Below, in pieces: positions 53,101-64,000 of a DNA stretch of 64,000 bases; the first letter of the stretch is position 1; each line of letters begins with the position of its first letter. The notes beneath the pieces are model-generated. The model saw only the letters and a program-made list of their open reading frames with translations, made no database searches and was not told the DNA's origin. Made by a program: the position numbers and the translations under genes. Source of the DNA: Campylorhamphus procurvoides (lineage: Eukaryota; Chordata; Aves; Passeriformes; Dendrocolaptidae); assembly GCA_013396655.1 (NCBI GenBank), contig WBMV01004137.1, forward strand, positions 3,651,838-3,715,837. The letters run 5' to 3'.

Positions 53101-56100
53101 TGAAAGGCAAGGTCTCTAGAAGGCAGACAGGATAGGATGGAACACCATGTATAAAAGCCCAGGAGTTTCTGAGCTCAGAAATTCTGACACCCAACTGCTC
53201 CTGCTGTCTTTTCGCCTCATCCTTGCCTTCTTCTCCAGGCTATGAGTTCCTTGAGCAGGGATCATGTGTCTCTGCCATCCAGTGCTCTTGTGAGTGCTAT
53301 AAAATATTTCAGTGCTTTGGTGAAATGTGTGAAAATTGAGAGGGCACCTTGAACAGGAGGGAAGTGTGTGATAAAAAATATAACAGGGTGTTCTGGTGTG
53401 AGGAAATGGGAAGTACATTTTACACTTCAACTATACCCTACTAGTGTCACTTAATAAATTACTTAGAGTGCTGCCACGAGACTTGGAAGCACCAAGGAGG
53501 TGTGAATGGATTAGGAGCCTGATACACAAAGGGTGCATCTGAGAGGTGAGATGCTTTTTCTAAAGCACCGAGACTTGAACTAAAATGCCCAGGAATGAGT
53601 ATCAATGCTCTGTTCTGCTGAATCTGAGACAAACTACTTCCAGTACAATTCTGAGGACTAGAGGAGTCTCTGGGGGAGGGGGATGCAAGTTTGTGTCCTT
53701 CAACATAAGGGAAGGATCTGGACCTTTGATGCCTGCTGTACCATGGTAGGTGCAGATTCGCCTGGTTTTTCAGTGCCCAGTGGGAGACAACTAGTTCTGT
53801 AGCCATTACTGAACCCATGTTTTAATCATACAAAATTTAAGCTCTCCCTCTACTCACCAGTATTTTTTCATGGGAGTGGATTCAGGCAGTTAAATAATTT
53901 AAATATGACCCAGACAGTTCTTATTTTCAAATAATAGTTGAAAAGTATTAGCTCAGCCCTGACCTGGGGTAGGGCTAGAGCTTTCCTTCAGCCCATATCT
54001 TGTAGCTGTAAGTTAGCAAAATAGAAATGACCCAAATTTTTCAGTGGAGACACTAGTTCTGTTCTCCTCAGCTGGTAGTATTTAAGTATTTGTGATATAT
54101 CCATCACATGACATAGGTTTGTGAGGGGAAAAAACAGTGTCACATCTGCATTGCTGCTATCAGCACTCACAGCCAGACCTGGTGCACATCCATGGGATAG
54201 GGCATGAAGAAGCTGCACAGGACAAGGCTGTGGAAAGGGTCCTCAGTTTGATCTGCTGGTTAAGATGACTGCAAAAAATGTGTGTGGATAGCTGGAGATG
54301 ATCCCTTCCTCTTGGAGAAGGATGGCCATGGTCAATATGTGGGGGGCAGGGACCCCAGGCTGGTAGCTGGGGTGTGAGGGCAGGCACCTGAACCCTCCAT
54401 CAGGCAGGAGGGGAGGGGGAGCACACTGGAGGTCAGGAGCATCTGTGGTGTTGGCTTCCCATGTACAGGCTTAACTCCTCTTTGAAACTGGATGTTTGCC
54501 TCATGGTCCTGTTGAGACAAATAATATTCCTGTCTCCCAGGCATGCTGTTTAGCCAGGATTCCTTCTGGTTAAAGTGGGGACAGTGAACCATAGCCTTTG
54601 CCACTGGCTGGGACTGATGCTTTCAGACCACTTACTACCATCTTGTGATCCACATTAAATAGGGCAGAAAGTAATATTGTGCTGTGGTAGGTATTTTTGG
54701 CAGAAAAATTGTGATTTGCTAATGGCCTTTCCCCAGTTAAATGCTGTACAACTACATTGTTGTAATTAATATTTAATCTGACACTAATAGTACTTGCAGA
54801 ATTCAGATGTGCTGGTGAGATCTTGCTGCATCTCAGAGCTTCGGGCTGTGGTGCTGCTTAGAGAACAGTTGTGTCTCTATCTTAAAATGATACACTGACA
54901 GCTCTGCTTACATCTCTGAAGTCAATGCAGAGGAGATATAGGTAAACATGACTACAAGTTGTTCCACTCTATGAAATTTTACACCACCGACAGCAAAAAA
55001 GACCTTTGGAGGCCATAGTTCCTTCAGAAGGCTGGACAGTACATTTAGAAAAATACAATTATTGGAGTGGAACTTGCACTTACTATTTCTTTGAAAAATT
55101 TACCTACAAAGTTGAAGGTTAATAAAAATTGCAGTAAGTTCTTCTCTTTCTTTCCTCTCCTTTCTGACCATCAGTTCTCTTAAATCTGCCATCAGGTGAC
55201 ATGGCTTGATCTCATGTGTTCCTGAGAGTAAACTTTGGACTGCACTGCTAAACAGAAAACCTCAAAGCCAAGCCATGATTAAAATACTCAGTGAAATTAA
55301 ATTGAAAGCCACATATGTGCAATTAAGAATAATAATGGGGAAGATCAATCTTCCTGGTGAAGTGAGTGTTGACATACCAGATACTGCCTTTCAGGTTTGG
55401 ATGAGAATGCTTACAATGTTTTTCTTCAGTTGTCATTCAACCCAATGTTAATTACACTGTAGAGTGTCCTCAATGACATGTTTGTTGAGCTATATGTAAG
55501 TGACAAGATGATTATGTCTAAATGATTGGTAAATGTGTTGGCTTTGAGGGCTTAAATATTTGTATAAATGATTCTTCCAAAAGCTGAGGAATACCTGACA
55601 TCTCCACAGATAACAGAATAATAGCTTTGTTTACCCACCTTATTTTACGACTGTATTTTAATTGTCTTGCTCATTTTGGTAGTTTCTTGCACCAGCAAAG
55701 CAACAATGAGTATCCACGGGGCTCTTTCGGTGTAAGAAGCAAACCAAAATAGAGAAGGTGACAGAATCTTCCATGCAAAGAAGTTATTTCTGTTGTAGCC
55801 TTAAGACATATGCAGCTATGACACCTACTTCTGCGAGAGCAAATGAGGAGAAAATATATCTGAAGTTAGTGTTGGGAGTCCTCTTGCCTCTGTGGAAGAG
55901 ATAATTTGTTCGGACAATAAGTTTAATTTATTTATTTATTTATTCTGTTTTATTTAAAATAAAGGCAAATGAGAACAGAATTGGATCCTTTCCATTCTGT
56001 CTTTCAAGTGTCAGTTACAACAGACTTCACGTGACAGAGATTGTATACATCTTTTGTTCCGTACAGCTCTGGGCACATTATTGTGATTCTGAAAATAACC

Positions 56101-58439
56101 ACTAATCATTTCCTGAAGAATTGTCCTTTTTGATGAACTGCTGTGTATTTTCATCTGTTTTTGACATTATGCCACTAAAAACCGGTTTGCCTTTCAAATG
56201 TTTCCTCAGTTCTGCTTTGGGGTTCAGCAGCACAATTGCCTGTGTAGATAAATGGCTTTGTCTGGAAGATTTAGAGATTACAAGGCTGGGGAAAAAGCAT
56301 CAGGAAGGGAGATACTGGATGTGGTCCTTGCGATAATAAGATATACTAAATTCCCCCGCACTTTCTGATGAAGAAAGATTTTCATAAAAATGTGAGTTCA
56401 GCTGATGAGGTTTTTTTGAGGGCATGTGTCACCTCTGTTCAGCCTGGTGCAGAAGGGCAAGGAGACCACCCCAGCACGTGCCTGGGCTGCAGCCCCTGCC
56501 TGTCCCTCCAGTGGGTTGCTGTCTGGCTGCAGACTTGTTCCCGTTTTCTCTCTCTGGGATTACATGTTTATATTAGATTGTATCTACATTTTGTTGGAAT
56601 CTTTCCTGATATTGTGCTGTATTACACTCTTACAGTTGGAAATCTCTCCTTTAATCCAAATTCTAACTTGAGTATAAGAAGTACTCCATGAAGGTACTGA
56701 TTGAGCAAGTCAGCGGTTCTGGATTAGATGGCAGTTTCGAAGTTCCACGATTTGCAACCTAGAAATATTAAATAAAAAATATATAGGCTATATGCATTAA
56801 GATGCAATTTAGTGGAGACTTAGGTTGTGAAGTGACTGCTGTAATATGTTGCAGTATAGAGTTGTTACTAAAATTAAAATGAAATTTAGAGAAAAATGTG
56901 TTAGTTATCAGAGTTATTAGTAACAGTAAAACAGACACACTGTTACTTTAGCTACAGCTAACTGAGGGTGATCTTAAGTGGCAACTCTAGTTATTTCTGT
57001 TCCTTTCAATTGAAGTTTACATGCAAACATGTTTCTTTGATGGTTATGTGTTAGTCCTCTGGTTTTTGGTTTGTGTTTTTTAGTTAGCTTTATATGGTTG
57101 ATGTTTATGTGAATTGATATAATTCATACTCATTTTAAAATAACAGTAGTTACCTTTATTACCAAGAGATTAGTCAAGATGAGGTGTCCATTTTATTTCA
57201 CTCTGTGTATTTAGTTTGGAGTTCTATCATTGAAGTTAGTTATGAGATGTGGCTGAGGAGCCTGTAATGTCTTTCTAGGGAGGGAGGCAATTTTCAGGAT
57301 AATACTAGTTTGTATGAAGGGGCACTGGCACTCACCTGGTTGCTGCTGGAAGGATGTGTTCTGTAGGTGAAGGTGATTAATTGCTCATTCACTTCTTTCC
57401 ATTTGGTCCTTGCACAGGGAACTTTCCCTTCTCAAAACTAATTTCTCTAACACAAGCTTATAAAAATTCACTGGGGAAGTGAAATTGTGCATTTACAGTA
57501 GATTGAAATTTGAAAAGTAGCCAAATGCTGAGTGCATCCCAGTGTCTTTCCCAAATTTGCTTTAGTTTGAATGTAATTAACTTCAGTGTCTATAACTTTC
57601 TCTGACAGTACCCACATCACTGCCAATATTAACTGTTTCTTTTTTTTTTTTCCTCTTCACATTAGGGTAATTATAAGCAGCATAACCATCTCAAAAGAGC
57701 TAATAAAGACAGCAAACAGTTTGAGCAAAACCCAAGTACAATTTAGCTTGTCAGGTAACCTTTAAGTCACAGGAATGCTTTAGAAGGAGTTGTATTATAG
57801 TGATCAAGTTACTATTTTTAGAGCAAGGAACCATTATTTCTTTTTTTTCTCTTTCCTTATGGGTATAATACTGAACAAACAGCCTGGTTTATATACTAGT
57901 TCACCAAAACACCTCTCATGGTACAAGGCTGTATGAAATCCCTCCCTGGTCTTGAGATGTCTTAAGGATTTGCAAGGGGGTCAGAAAAGAAGGTCCCCCA
58001 CCCTAGAGAAGTCCATGGGTAAGGAAAAGATGTATCAAAGCAAAACAGAAGCTGAGATAAGCAAAGAAAACATTTCCCTGGTGATGGGTAGGTAAGGATT
58101 GTTGGTAGGTAAGTCACATTGACAGGCTGCTGAAGTATTTGTCCTGGAGTGCCTGTGCAGATGCCTGTGAATTTCTGAACATTTTGAACCTTATCAAGAA
58201 CCTCCAAATTTGGCCTGGAAGCACGTGAGCTCTAAATCCTGCAGGTTTGCAGGGCCCTCAGACTGCTAGTAAAGAGTGTTTTGCTTTTTCACATGATGTT
58301 TCTGAATTTTTTGAGCTTTCAGAACATTGCCTCTAGGTTTTAGGGTTTTCATTACATACTCTGCAGCTTACTTACTGGAAGGTTGATGTCAAGGAGGGTA
58401 GGATTTCACCATAAACTTCTGCCGTGGTCCATTCATGCA
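50151..58439 (+). other. GPR158: GPR158 intron 2, segment between second antisense LTR and fold-back
   Basis: About 8.3 kb of intron. It contains an all-purine A-rich stretch at 53021-53051, a TTTA microsatellite near 55926-55944 and a 12-T run at 57640-57651. Somewhat GC-richer patches (53.1-54.5 kb and 56.4-56.5 kb) hold no identifiable gene. No exon was recognised. Confidence 0.75.
55926..55944 (+). repeat. TTTA microsatellite
   Basis: Between four and five consecutive TTTA units within a longer T/A-rich stretch. Confidence 0.8.
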
Positions 58440-58553
58440 GCTTTATAATTCTATAATATAGGGAACACTGTCCTATAATATGATAACTAAGATTGAACTT
58501 TTGGATATAGTTATATTATAGGATTGTATTCCCTGTATTATAGAATTACAGCT
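58440..58553. repeat. Long near-perfect inverted repeat (fold-back, MITE-like)
   Basis: Two arms of about 50 bases face each other around a loop of about 15 bases. The left arm (58440-58489) starts gctttataattctataatat. The reverse complement of the right arm (about 58504-58553) starts gctgtaattctataatac. The next blocks also pair: gggaacac with gggaatac, and cctataatat with cctataatat. The mismatches are a few substitutions and short indels. This could be a small non-autonomous DNA transposon, a fold-back from local inverted duplication, or a hairpin that would form in GPR158 pre-mRNA. I do not recognise a named family. Confidence 0.85.
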
Positions 58554-61500
58554 TTTGTTTATGGAATCCAGAAACTTTCTGGAATCTGTGAAGCAATGTT
58601 AGCACTTTGGGAGTGTTTGCTCAGGTTCAAGAAAACTCAGTAGAAACTCATGTCTGCAAACTTTGGTGGTTTATAATTTACCATGTAGAAACATGTTAAT
58701 ATAATTTACCTGGTGGGTTTTTTTCCTTTTTGTTTGTTTGTTGTTTGTTTTATTGAAGTAAGCAGTTGAGATGGAATTTTAGAAGCCTCAGAATAGAAAT
58801 GTGGAAGACCCAGTCTGTGTCCCGTTTGCGCTTTTAGACGATTTTGAAAAGTACTGGTCAATGTACTTGAAACTGGGAAGTCTCTTCAGACTTCTGAATG
58901 GGTGGTTCCTGGGTTTGTGTCTTGCTGCATAAGCATTGCAAATAAGAGTCTTTTGGAGGGAGGCAAATGGAGAGTCTTTGTCATTCCTGGGGATGAGGTG
59001 GGAGATGTTTCTGGGGAAGTGGGTCACAAGTCCTTAATGATCTGTTATGGTTTGGGGCAGAATGAGAATAGAAAGGACGGGGAGGGGAGAGCAATAACAA
59101 AACATTGCAGTGAGTTAATTTTACAAGCCTGTGTGCTATATTATTGTTGTTTCTGTGGAATTGTTAACCCAGGAAGACAGGTGAGCATTATTTATTTATA
59201 AATATGAAATAAAATCTGGTGCCATTAAAGTGTAGGTTAATAAAGTTACTAACAAAACATTTTCTCTCTTAACCTGAAAATTGTTTCCTCTTCCATTGTC
59301 ACCTCTACAATATCTATCTTCCCAGCTAAAACCTATGGATATGCAACAGGGCCTGGTTCCTCATTTGTCCTGGCTTTAGCTTCACTAGGCTCAGGGATTG
59401 TGCCACTGGATAGAAGTGGTAACTGTGTTGTAACATCTTCAAATGGTTTCAAAGTGAGAGTTAAAAAGTAATGATACAGAGCAAGGATGGGCACTTGTGC
59501 ATGCGTGCTCGTGTCACATTAAGGCTGTCAGGTCTTTGGGGCTCTTTCTGTAGTGGCTTCCAATAAAAATGGGTTTGCTCTGTCAGATGGAAAGTAAAGT
59601 TGACATTTTGTAGAGTCTGAGGCAGACTCCTCCAAGCATCTTATTGTCTGCTGAGGTTTATATGCCTACATTGTACTGCTACCAGATGCTGTTTCACCGT
59701 TTCTGAGAGCTCTGAGAACAAGAGGCACATTTCTATAATTAATAATGGAAAACAATTTCATTTTGAATTTTAATGTTGTCATAAAAGATCCAGTCCATCA
59801 TGCTTCATGAACCAGGTCCTGGCAGCTGCTGAATAATAGAAAGAAAACTCCAGCTTGCTTTCTCTTCAGTTCATGTACCATGTTACTTGTTATTCATTGA
59901 GCCCTGTTTTCATGCAAGTTCATTAAATAGAACTGGTGAGTGATAGGTACCCTATTGCTTGAAGGCCACTTTGATTCCCATGTTTTAGTGTTACTCCTCT
60001 GCCATTGTATACCTGCAAGTACTTGAGGAAGAAATAAGTACAACACAAATAAACTTGCTGAATTTTCTGACATTGTTAATGATTCCTAGGAAACTGGCTT
60101 CCAAATTTCCAGTCAGATAATTTTCAAATAGTGTTAGCAGTAGTTACGCTGCCAGGAGAAGGAATACAAAGTTTCATAGTTTCTGGTTCCAGAGATTGTT
60201 TGATGCTTTGCTTTAGCTTTCTGCTGCAAGCTGGAACAACATCATGTTTTATCACTATGGTGTGGCCATCTGCCTTTTGAGTTAGCAGGGAATTCATTTT
60301 GCAATTGGGTAATCTCTCTGATGGTTTGAGACCTTGACTCAAAAATGGGGCATTGCTGAACCAAGGAAAAACAGAGTCCTGAACAAATTAAAACAAAAAG
60401 TATATTTCATCCTTTCAGCTTGGATTTGAACTTAACCTTCATTTTGGTGTGTATTGCTATACATCTCGGAGGATTAATTAAACTGTACTTCTGTGGTAAA
60501 GTCTAGATATACTGCAGATTTATACAGGAATAAAGCTGTCCTGTTTGGAGATCTCACAGTGGGGAAGGGCTGCTGCCAGGGTTTTAAGCCACCTTGGCAC
60601 ATTTGTGAGTCTGGACTGCTCCATAGATTCCCTGGGCTCTGGGAACTGCTAAGCCGTAGGTGATGTGTTTCAGCAGACACCAACCTAAAATTTCAGTGAA
60701 TGCAAGAGGACTCTGTAACACAGGGAATATTTGCATTCCTATACATATACCTTATTCTTAGTCTAAATGCATTTTACAGGTTTGTATCAAAGCTGGTGTT
60801 ATACTGTGACCTTCAGAGAACAGCTGAATGGAGTGTGACCCGCAGAACGTTAAATGGGGACTGGCTGTAGCTTTGTAGAAGGAGTCCAGCTTAGGCAGGA
60901 AATGGCAGTCAAGCAGAAGAGGGAAAAGTGTCTTTTAATCACCGGGGCCACAGGAATAACCTTGTTGGAATATGTGCAAGCCTGAAGGAAAAATAATGAT
61001 GCGCAGAGAGAAACATCATTAAATATCAAAAGCAGTGATTTAGAGAGAGTCTTCCAAGGAATTTACATTCATGGTCAAATCCTCCAGCTCCAGAAGGCAA
61101 TGGAAAAGTGAGATATTAGTCATCAAGGCTGCATTGGCTTTAGATAAAAGGTAACAATCTAGATTTGAAATAAGTGAAGCAGAAGAATAGGGGAAATATT
61201 TCCAAGGTGTCTCCCTAGAATTTGGTGGGTCCATATATGGAGCTGGATCACCAAACTCTGACTAGTCTTAGACCTAGAAGTGAGGACTTACCTGTAGGAC
61301 AGGTACGACTCAGAATTAGGCATTTTTCCTCAAAGCTGATAGAGGTTGCAGGAAGAAAGTGAGCATTCAGAGCTATTCAGGATTTCATGGTGTGCTCTTG
61401 TGGCTGATCTCTGAGGTGTCCTGAATGAGAAGCAGTAAGCAACTTGAGAGGTATTAACTTATCAAGTATATTACTATTTTATATTATGTTGTTAAAACAT

Positions 61501-62746
61501 TTTGTTTCTCATTTGCTACCCAAAAGTTTAACTGTCTTGCTGAAAAGACTTTTAACACCCGTTGTACTTGCCTAATGCTAAAGAAGAGGTGGAATGAGCT
61601 GGCAAATAGTGGGTGCTCTGTTTTCATGGTGTTAGCAGGACGTGCAGCAGCTCTGTGGTACTTGTGCCTTGCAGTCAGTGAGTATACAGCTCCAGTCTGT
61701 CAAGTAGTGGGATTTCGGGAGGACTTTTTCTGACAGCAACAATATGGTGCTTCTTCTCACTGTGATATGACCTTTATGATGGTGGTGGAATCGCAGTTTG
61801 ACAGACCACAGTCTGCAGTTTTCTTGGCCAAGAGGAGGAATGGTGGCTTTGTCACAAAATTGTGGTTTCCTCTGATAGATGAAATTGTGAGAGACGACAG
61901 GTGATGATGACATTGAAAGCAATCAAGAGAAATCTGTAGCTTAACAGAGCTCATATCATAGGTTAAACCTAGAAACTGTGCTCTCAGCTTTAGTTCTGAG
62001 GAACGTCCCAGCTGTGAAGATGGGAGACTTGTGCCTGGAACACGAACATATGCTTGACAAGTAGAAAACCTCAAATTCTTATTGTATCTTTTAAATAAGA
62101 TTAACTTAGATTAACTTTCTTAATGAGCTGACACATTGTCAGACCGTAGAGGCTATAGTCCAGAATGAAGCAAAATTAATGAAAGGATATTGATTAAGTT
62201 GTGAACAGAGCAGTCACTGTGCTTTAGGACATGACTGTCTTCTTAAATTAAAGAAATATTCTTTTAAAATGCTTGTTGCTGATGGACAGAACCTAGCTGG
62301 GAGTTTAGTTTTCCAAATGACCACCAAATAGACAGAAAGACTCCTTTAAATGACTGTGTCAGGCTCTGTTTTGTGGTAGATGCAGGGTCTTTGTTCAAGT
62401 ACTAATGAGGTGTATGTTTTCCTTCAATTTCTGTCACATATTGCACTAATATAAAAGGAAAGAATACTGTAAAATTGACCAGTGATTAAAAATTGAGCCT
62501 TTATGCAGCTGTCTTTTCAATTATGTTTCACACAAAATGCTCATGTAGAATTTCAGTAAGAATTAGTTTTGTGACTAGGAGCATTGTTTATCCAACTTCA
62601 CACAGCTGGACTCAACTCAAGACTCCTGTCAGTCCTGAGTAGACAAAATCTCTGGAAAAATAAGCCAACTTACCCTAAAGATGGACTGAATACCAAGGTG
62701 CAGGAACATCAGATTGTTGTGGTCTGGTTTCCCAATATATTTTCTT
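58554..62746 (+). other. GPR158: GPR158 intron 2, segment between fold-back and last CR1
   Basis: About 4.2 kb of AT-rich intron with a TTTG-rich stretch near 58728-58752. No exon, RNA gene or repeat family was recognised. Confidence 0.75.
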
Positions 62747-63160
62747 ATCACAGATTCACACAATGGTTAAGGTTGGAAGGGACCACCGTGAATCATCTGG
62801 TCCAACCTCCCTGCTCAGGCAGGACCATCCTAGAGCATGTTACTCAGGGCTATGACCAGGCAGTTCTTGAATCTCTCCAGTGACGGAGCCACAGCCTCTC
62901 TGGGTAACGTCTTCCAGTGCATACTCACCTACACAGTAAAGCAGTTCTTCCTCATATTCATGTGGAACTTCCTGTGAATCACTGTCTGCCCTTTACTTCT
63001 TGTTCTACTGCTTGGCACCCTTAAGAAGAGCCTGGCTCCATCCTCTTGGCACCCCACCTTCAGATACTTATAGACACTGATGAGGTCCGCTCTCAGTTGT
63101 CTCTTCTTGAGGCTGAACAGGCCCAATCTACACTTCCTGAGTTTGCCTATGAGGATGTTC
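62747..63160 (-). mobile_element. CR1 LINE 3' fragment (antisense)
   Basis: On the + strand it opens with the reverse complement of the CR1 terminal repeat (atcacagattcacacaatgg). It continues ggttggaagggaccaccg, catctggtccaacctccctg, cagttcttcctcatattcat, ctggctccatcctcttggca, gacactgatgaggtccgctc and gaggctgaacaggcccaatc. It is about 410 bp, truncated at the CR1 5' side. It appears less decayed than the copies at 11 kb and 23 kb. The open frames here are shadows of this element. Confidence 0.93.
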
Positions 63161-64000
63161 TGCTGTTTGCTGACATCTAGGAAGGTACCAGTGCCAGCTA
63201 AAACTTTTCTTATGACTGGTATTTCAAAGAGCATTCTCTGGTGTCTAATAAAAGGTATGTCCTCATGATGTAGTTTCTCCCTCCGCAGGGATACTGAGAA
63301 AGTAACTCTACCAGGATGTTATTTTTGTGAAGGTTGTGGGAACTTACCAAGTTTCTGACTCCTACTGCACTTTCTGGAACTAGCCACTAAGTCCAAAAAG
63401 TTACTGTGGTTTGGGAGAACAACACAAATTGTTGAAGACCTTTTCCAGTGTGGTTACATATGTCTTGCTAGTGTGTAGAATCAGCCTAAAAATAATGTTC
63501 TAAGAAACAAAAAGCAATTATGTGAGTGGTTACTGGGAAGTGCAATAGAAATGACAGATGTATTTGCTGGCTAGAAAGTGTTGGTTTAGCAGTGTTAACT
63601 TATTAAAATATTGTGCATGATTTCCCCCATTTTATTTCCTGCTTTGAATTATGCATCTAGAGTACCCCTTGATTTGTTAGCTTTTGGATGAACTATAGGA
63701 ATTTTTTTCCCTTTCCAACTAGCAGGGCCAGCAGGCTATCCATGCTGGAAGCACTTCAGCATTCAGACTCTTTCCATAGAATGGTGCAGTCCACTGGATG
63801 TTCAGCCGTGCCCTTCTGTGAGATGAGCTGTGCAATTCTCATGCACTCTCGGTTACTCTTTCCTATTCTGAATAAGTTTTCTTGGCTTAAGCACCACAAG
63901 TCTCTTGATGAGTTATTGGGTTGGACTGACTATCCTGGTATTTCCTATTGGCCTTCAGAAGAAAATGTGAAATACTGCCCTTAGTATTGTAAATAAATAA
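63161..64000 (+). other. GPR158: GPR158 intron 2, right edge of the window
   Basis: About 840 bases of intron with no recognised feature. The window ends inside intron 2. Confidence 0.75.

Noticed and set aside
62584..63268. Open frames near the right edge (62584-62883, 62929-63234, 63080-63268)
   Set aside because: They overlap the antisense CR1 fragment and show its consensus translated in wrong or broken frames.

Overview
This window is vertebrate nuclear DNA, almost certainly from a bird. It holds the 5' end of GPR158, the class C orphan receptor now known as the metabotropic glycine receptor (mGlyR), on the + strand. A bird source fits the dispersed repeats: at least five 3' fragments of CR1 LINEs and three LTR copies of avian endogenous retrovirus type. 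The repeats are sparse and there are no mammalian-type SINEs. The LTR families suggest a bird outside the chicken group, but I hold that weakly.

Layout: a CpG-rich start (1 to about 540) contains 55 bases of 5' leader and coding exon 1 (56-927). Exon 1 encodes the signal peptide and most of the extracellular Cache domain. Intron 1 runs 928-15095 and carries two adjacent CR1 fragments (10885-11050 and 11078-12246). Exon 2 (15096-15201) adds 35 codons. The remaining 48.8 kb is the start of intron 2. I did not find exon 3 (the EGF-like segment) or any transmembrane exon, so the gene continues beyond the right edge.

Intron 2 contains an antisense LTR (16538-17094), a CR1 (23112-23758), a sense solo LTR with a matching 5-bp target duplication (24202-24856), a CR1 tail (30878-31047), a weak CR1 remnant (45160-45240), a second antisense LTR (about 49500-50150), a 114-bp near-perfect fold-back (58440-58553) and an antisense CR1 (62747-63160). 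The rest is unannotated AT-rich intron with simple runs.

Only one gene is supported. Apart from exon 1, the longer open frames either lie antisense within CR1 or LTR sequence or are isolated frames with no supporting features. I found no bacterial-type genes, CRISPR arrays, tRNAs or rRNAs. There is no clear new biological system here. The points most worth checking are the 58.4 kb fold-back, the sense LTR with intact promoter and poly(A) signals inside a neuronal receptor gene, and the stop codon placed exactly across the exon 1 splice donor.
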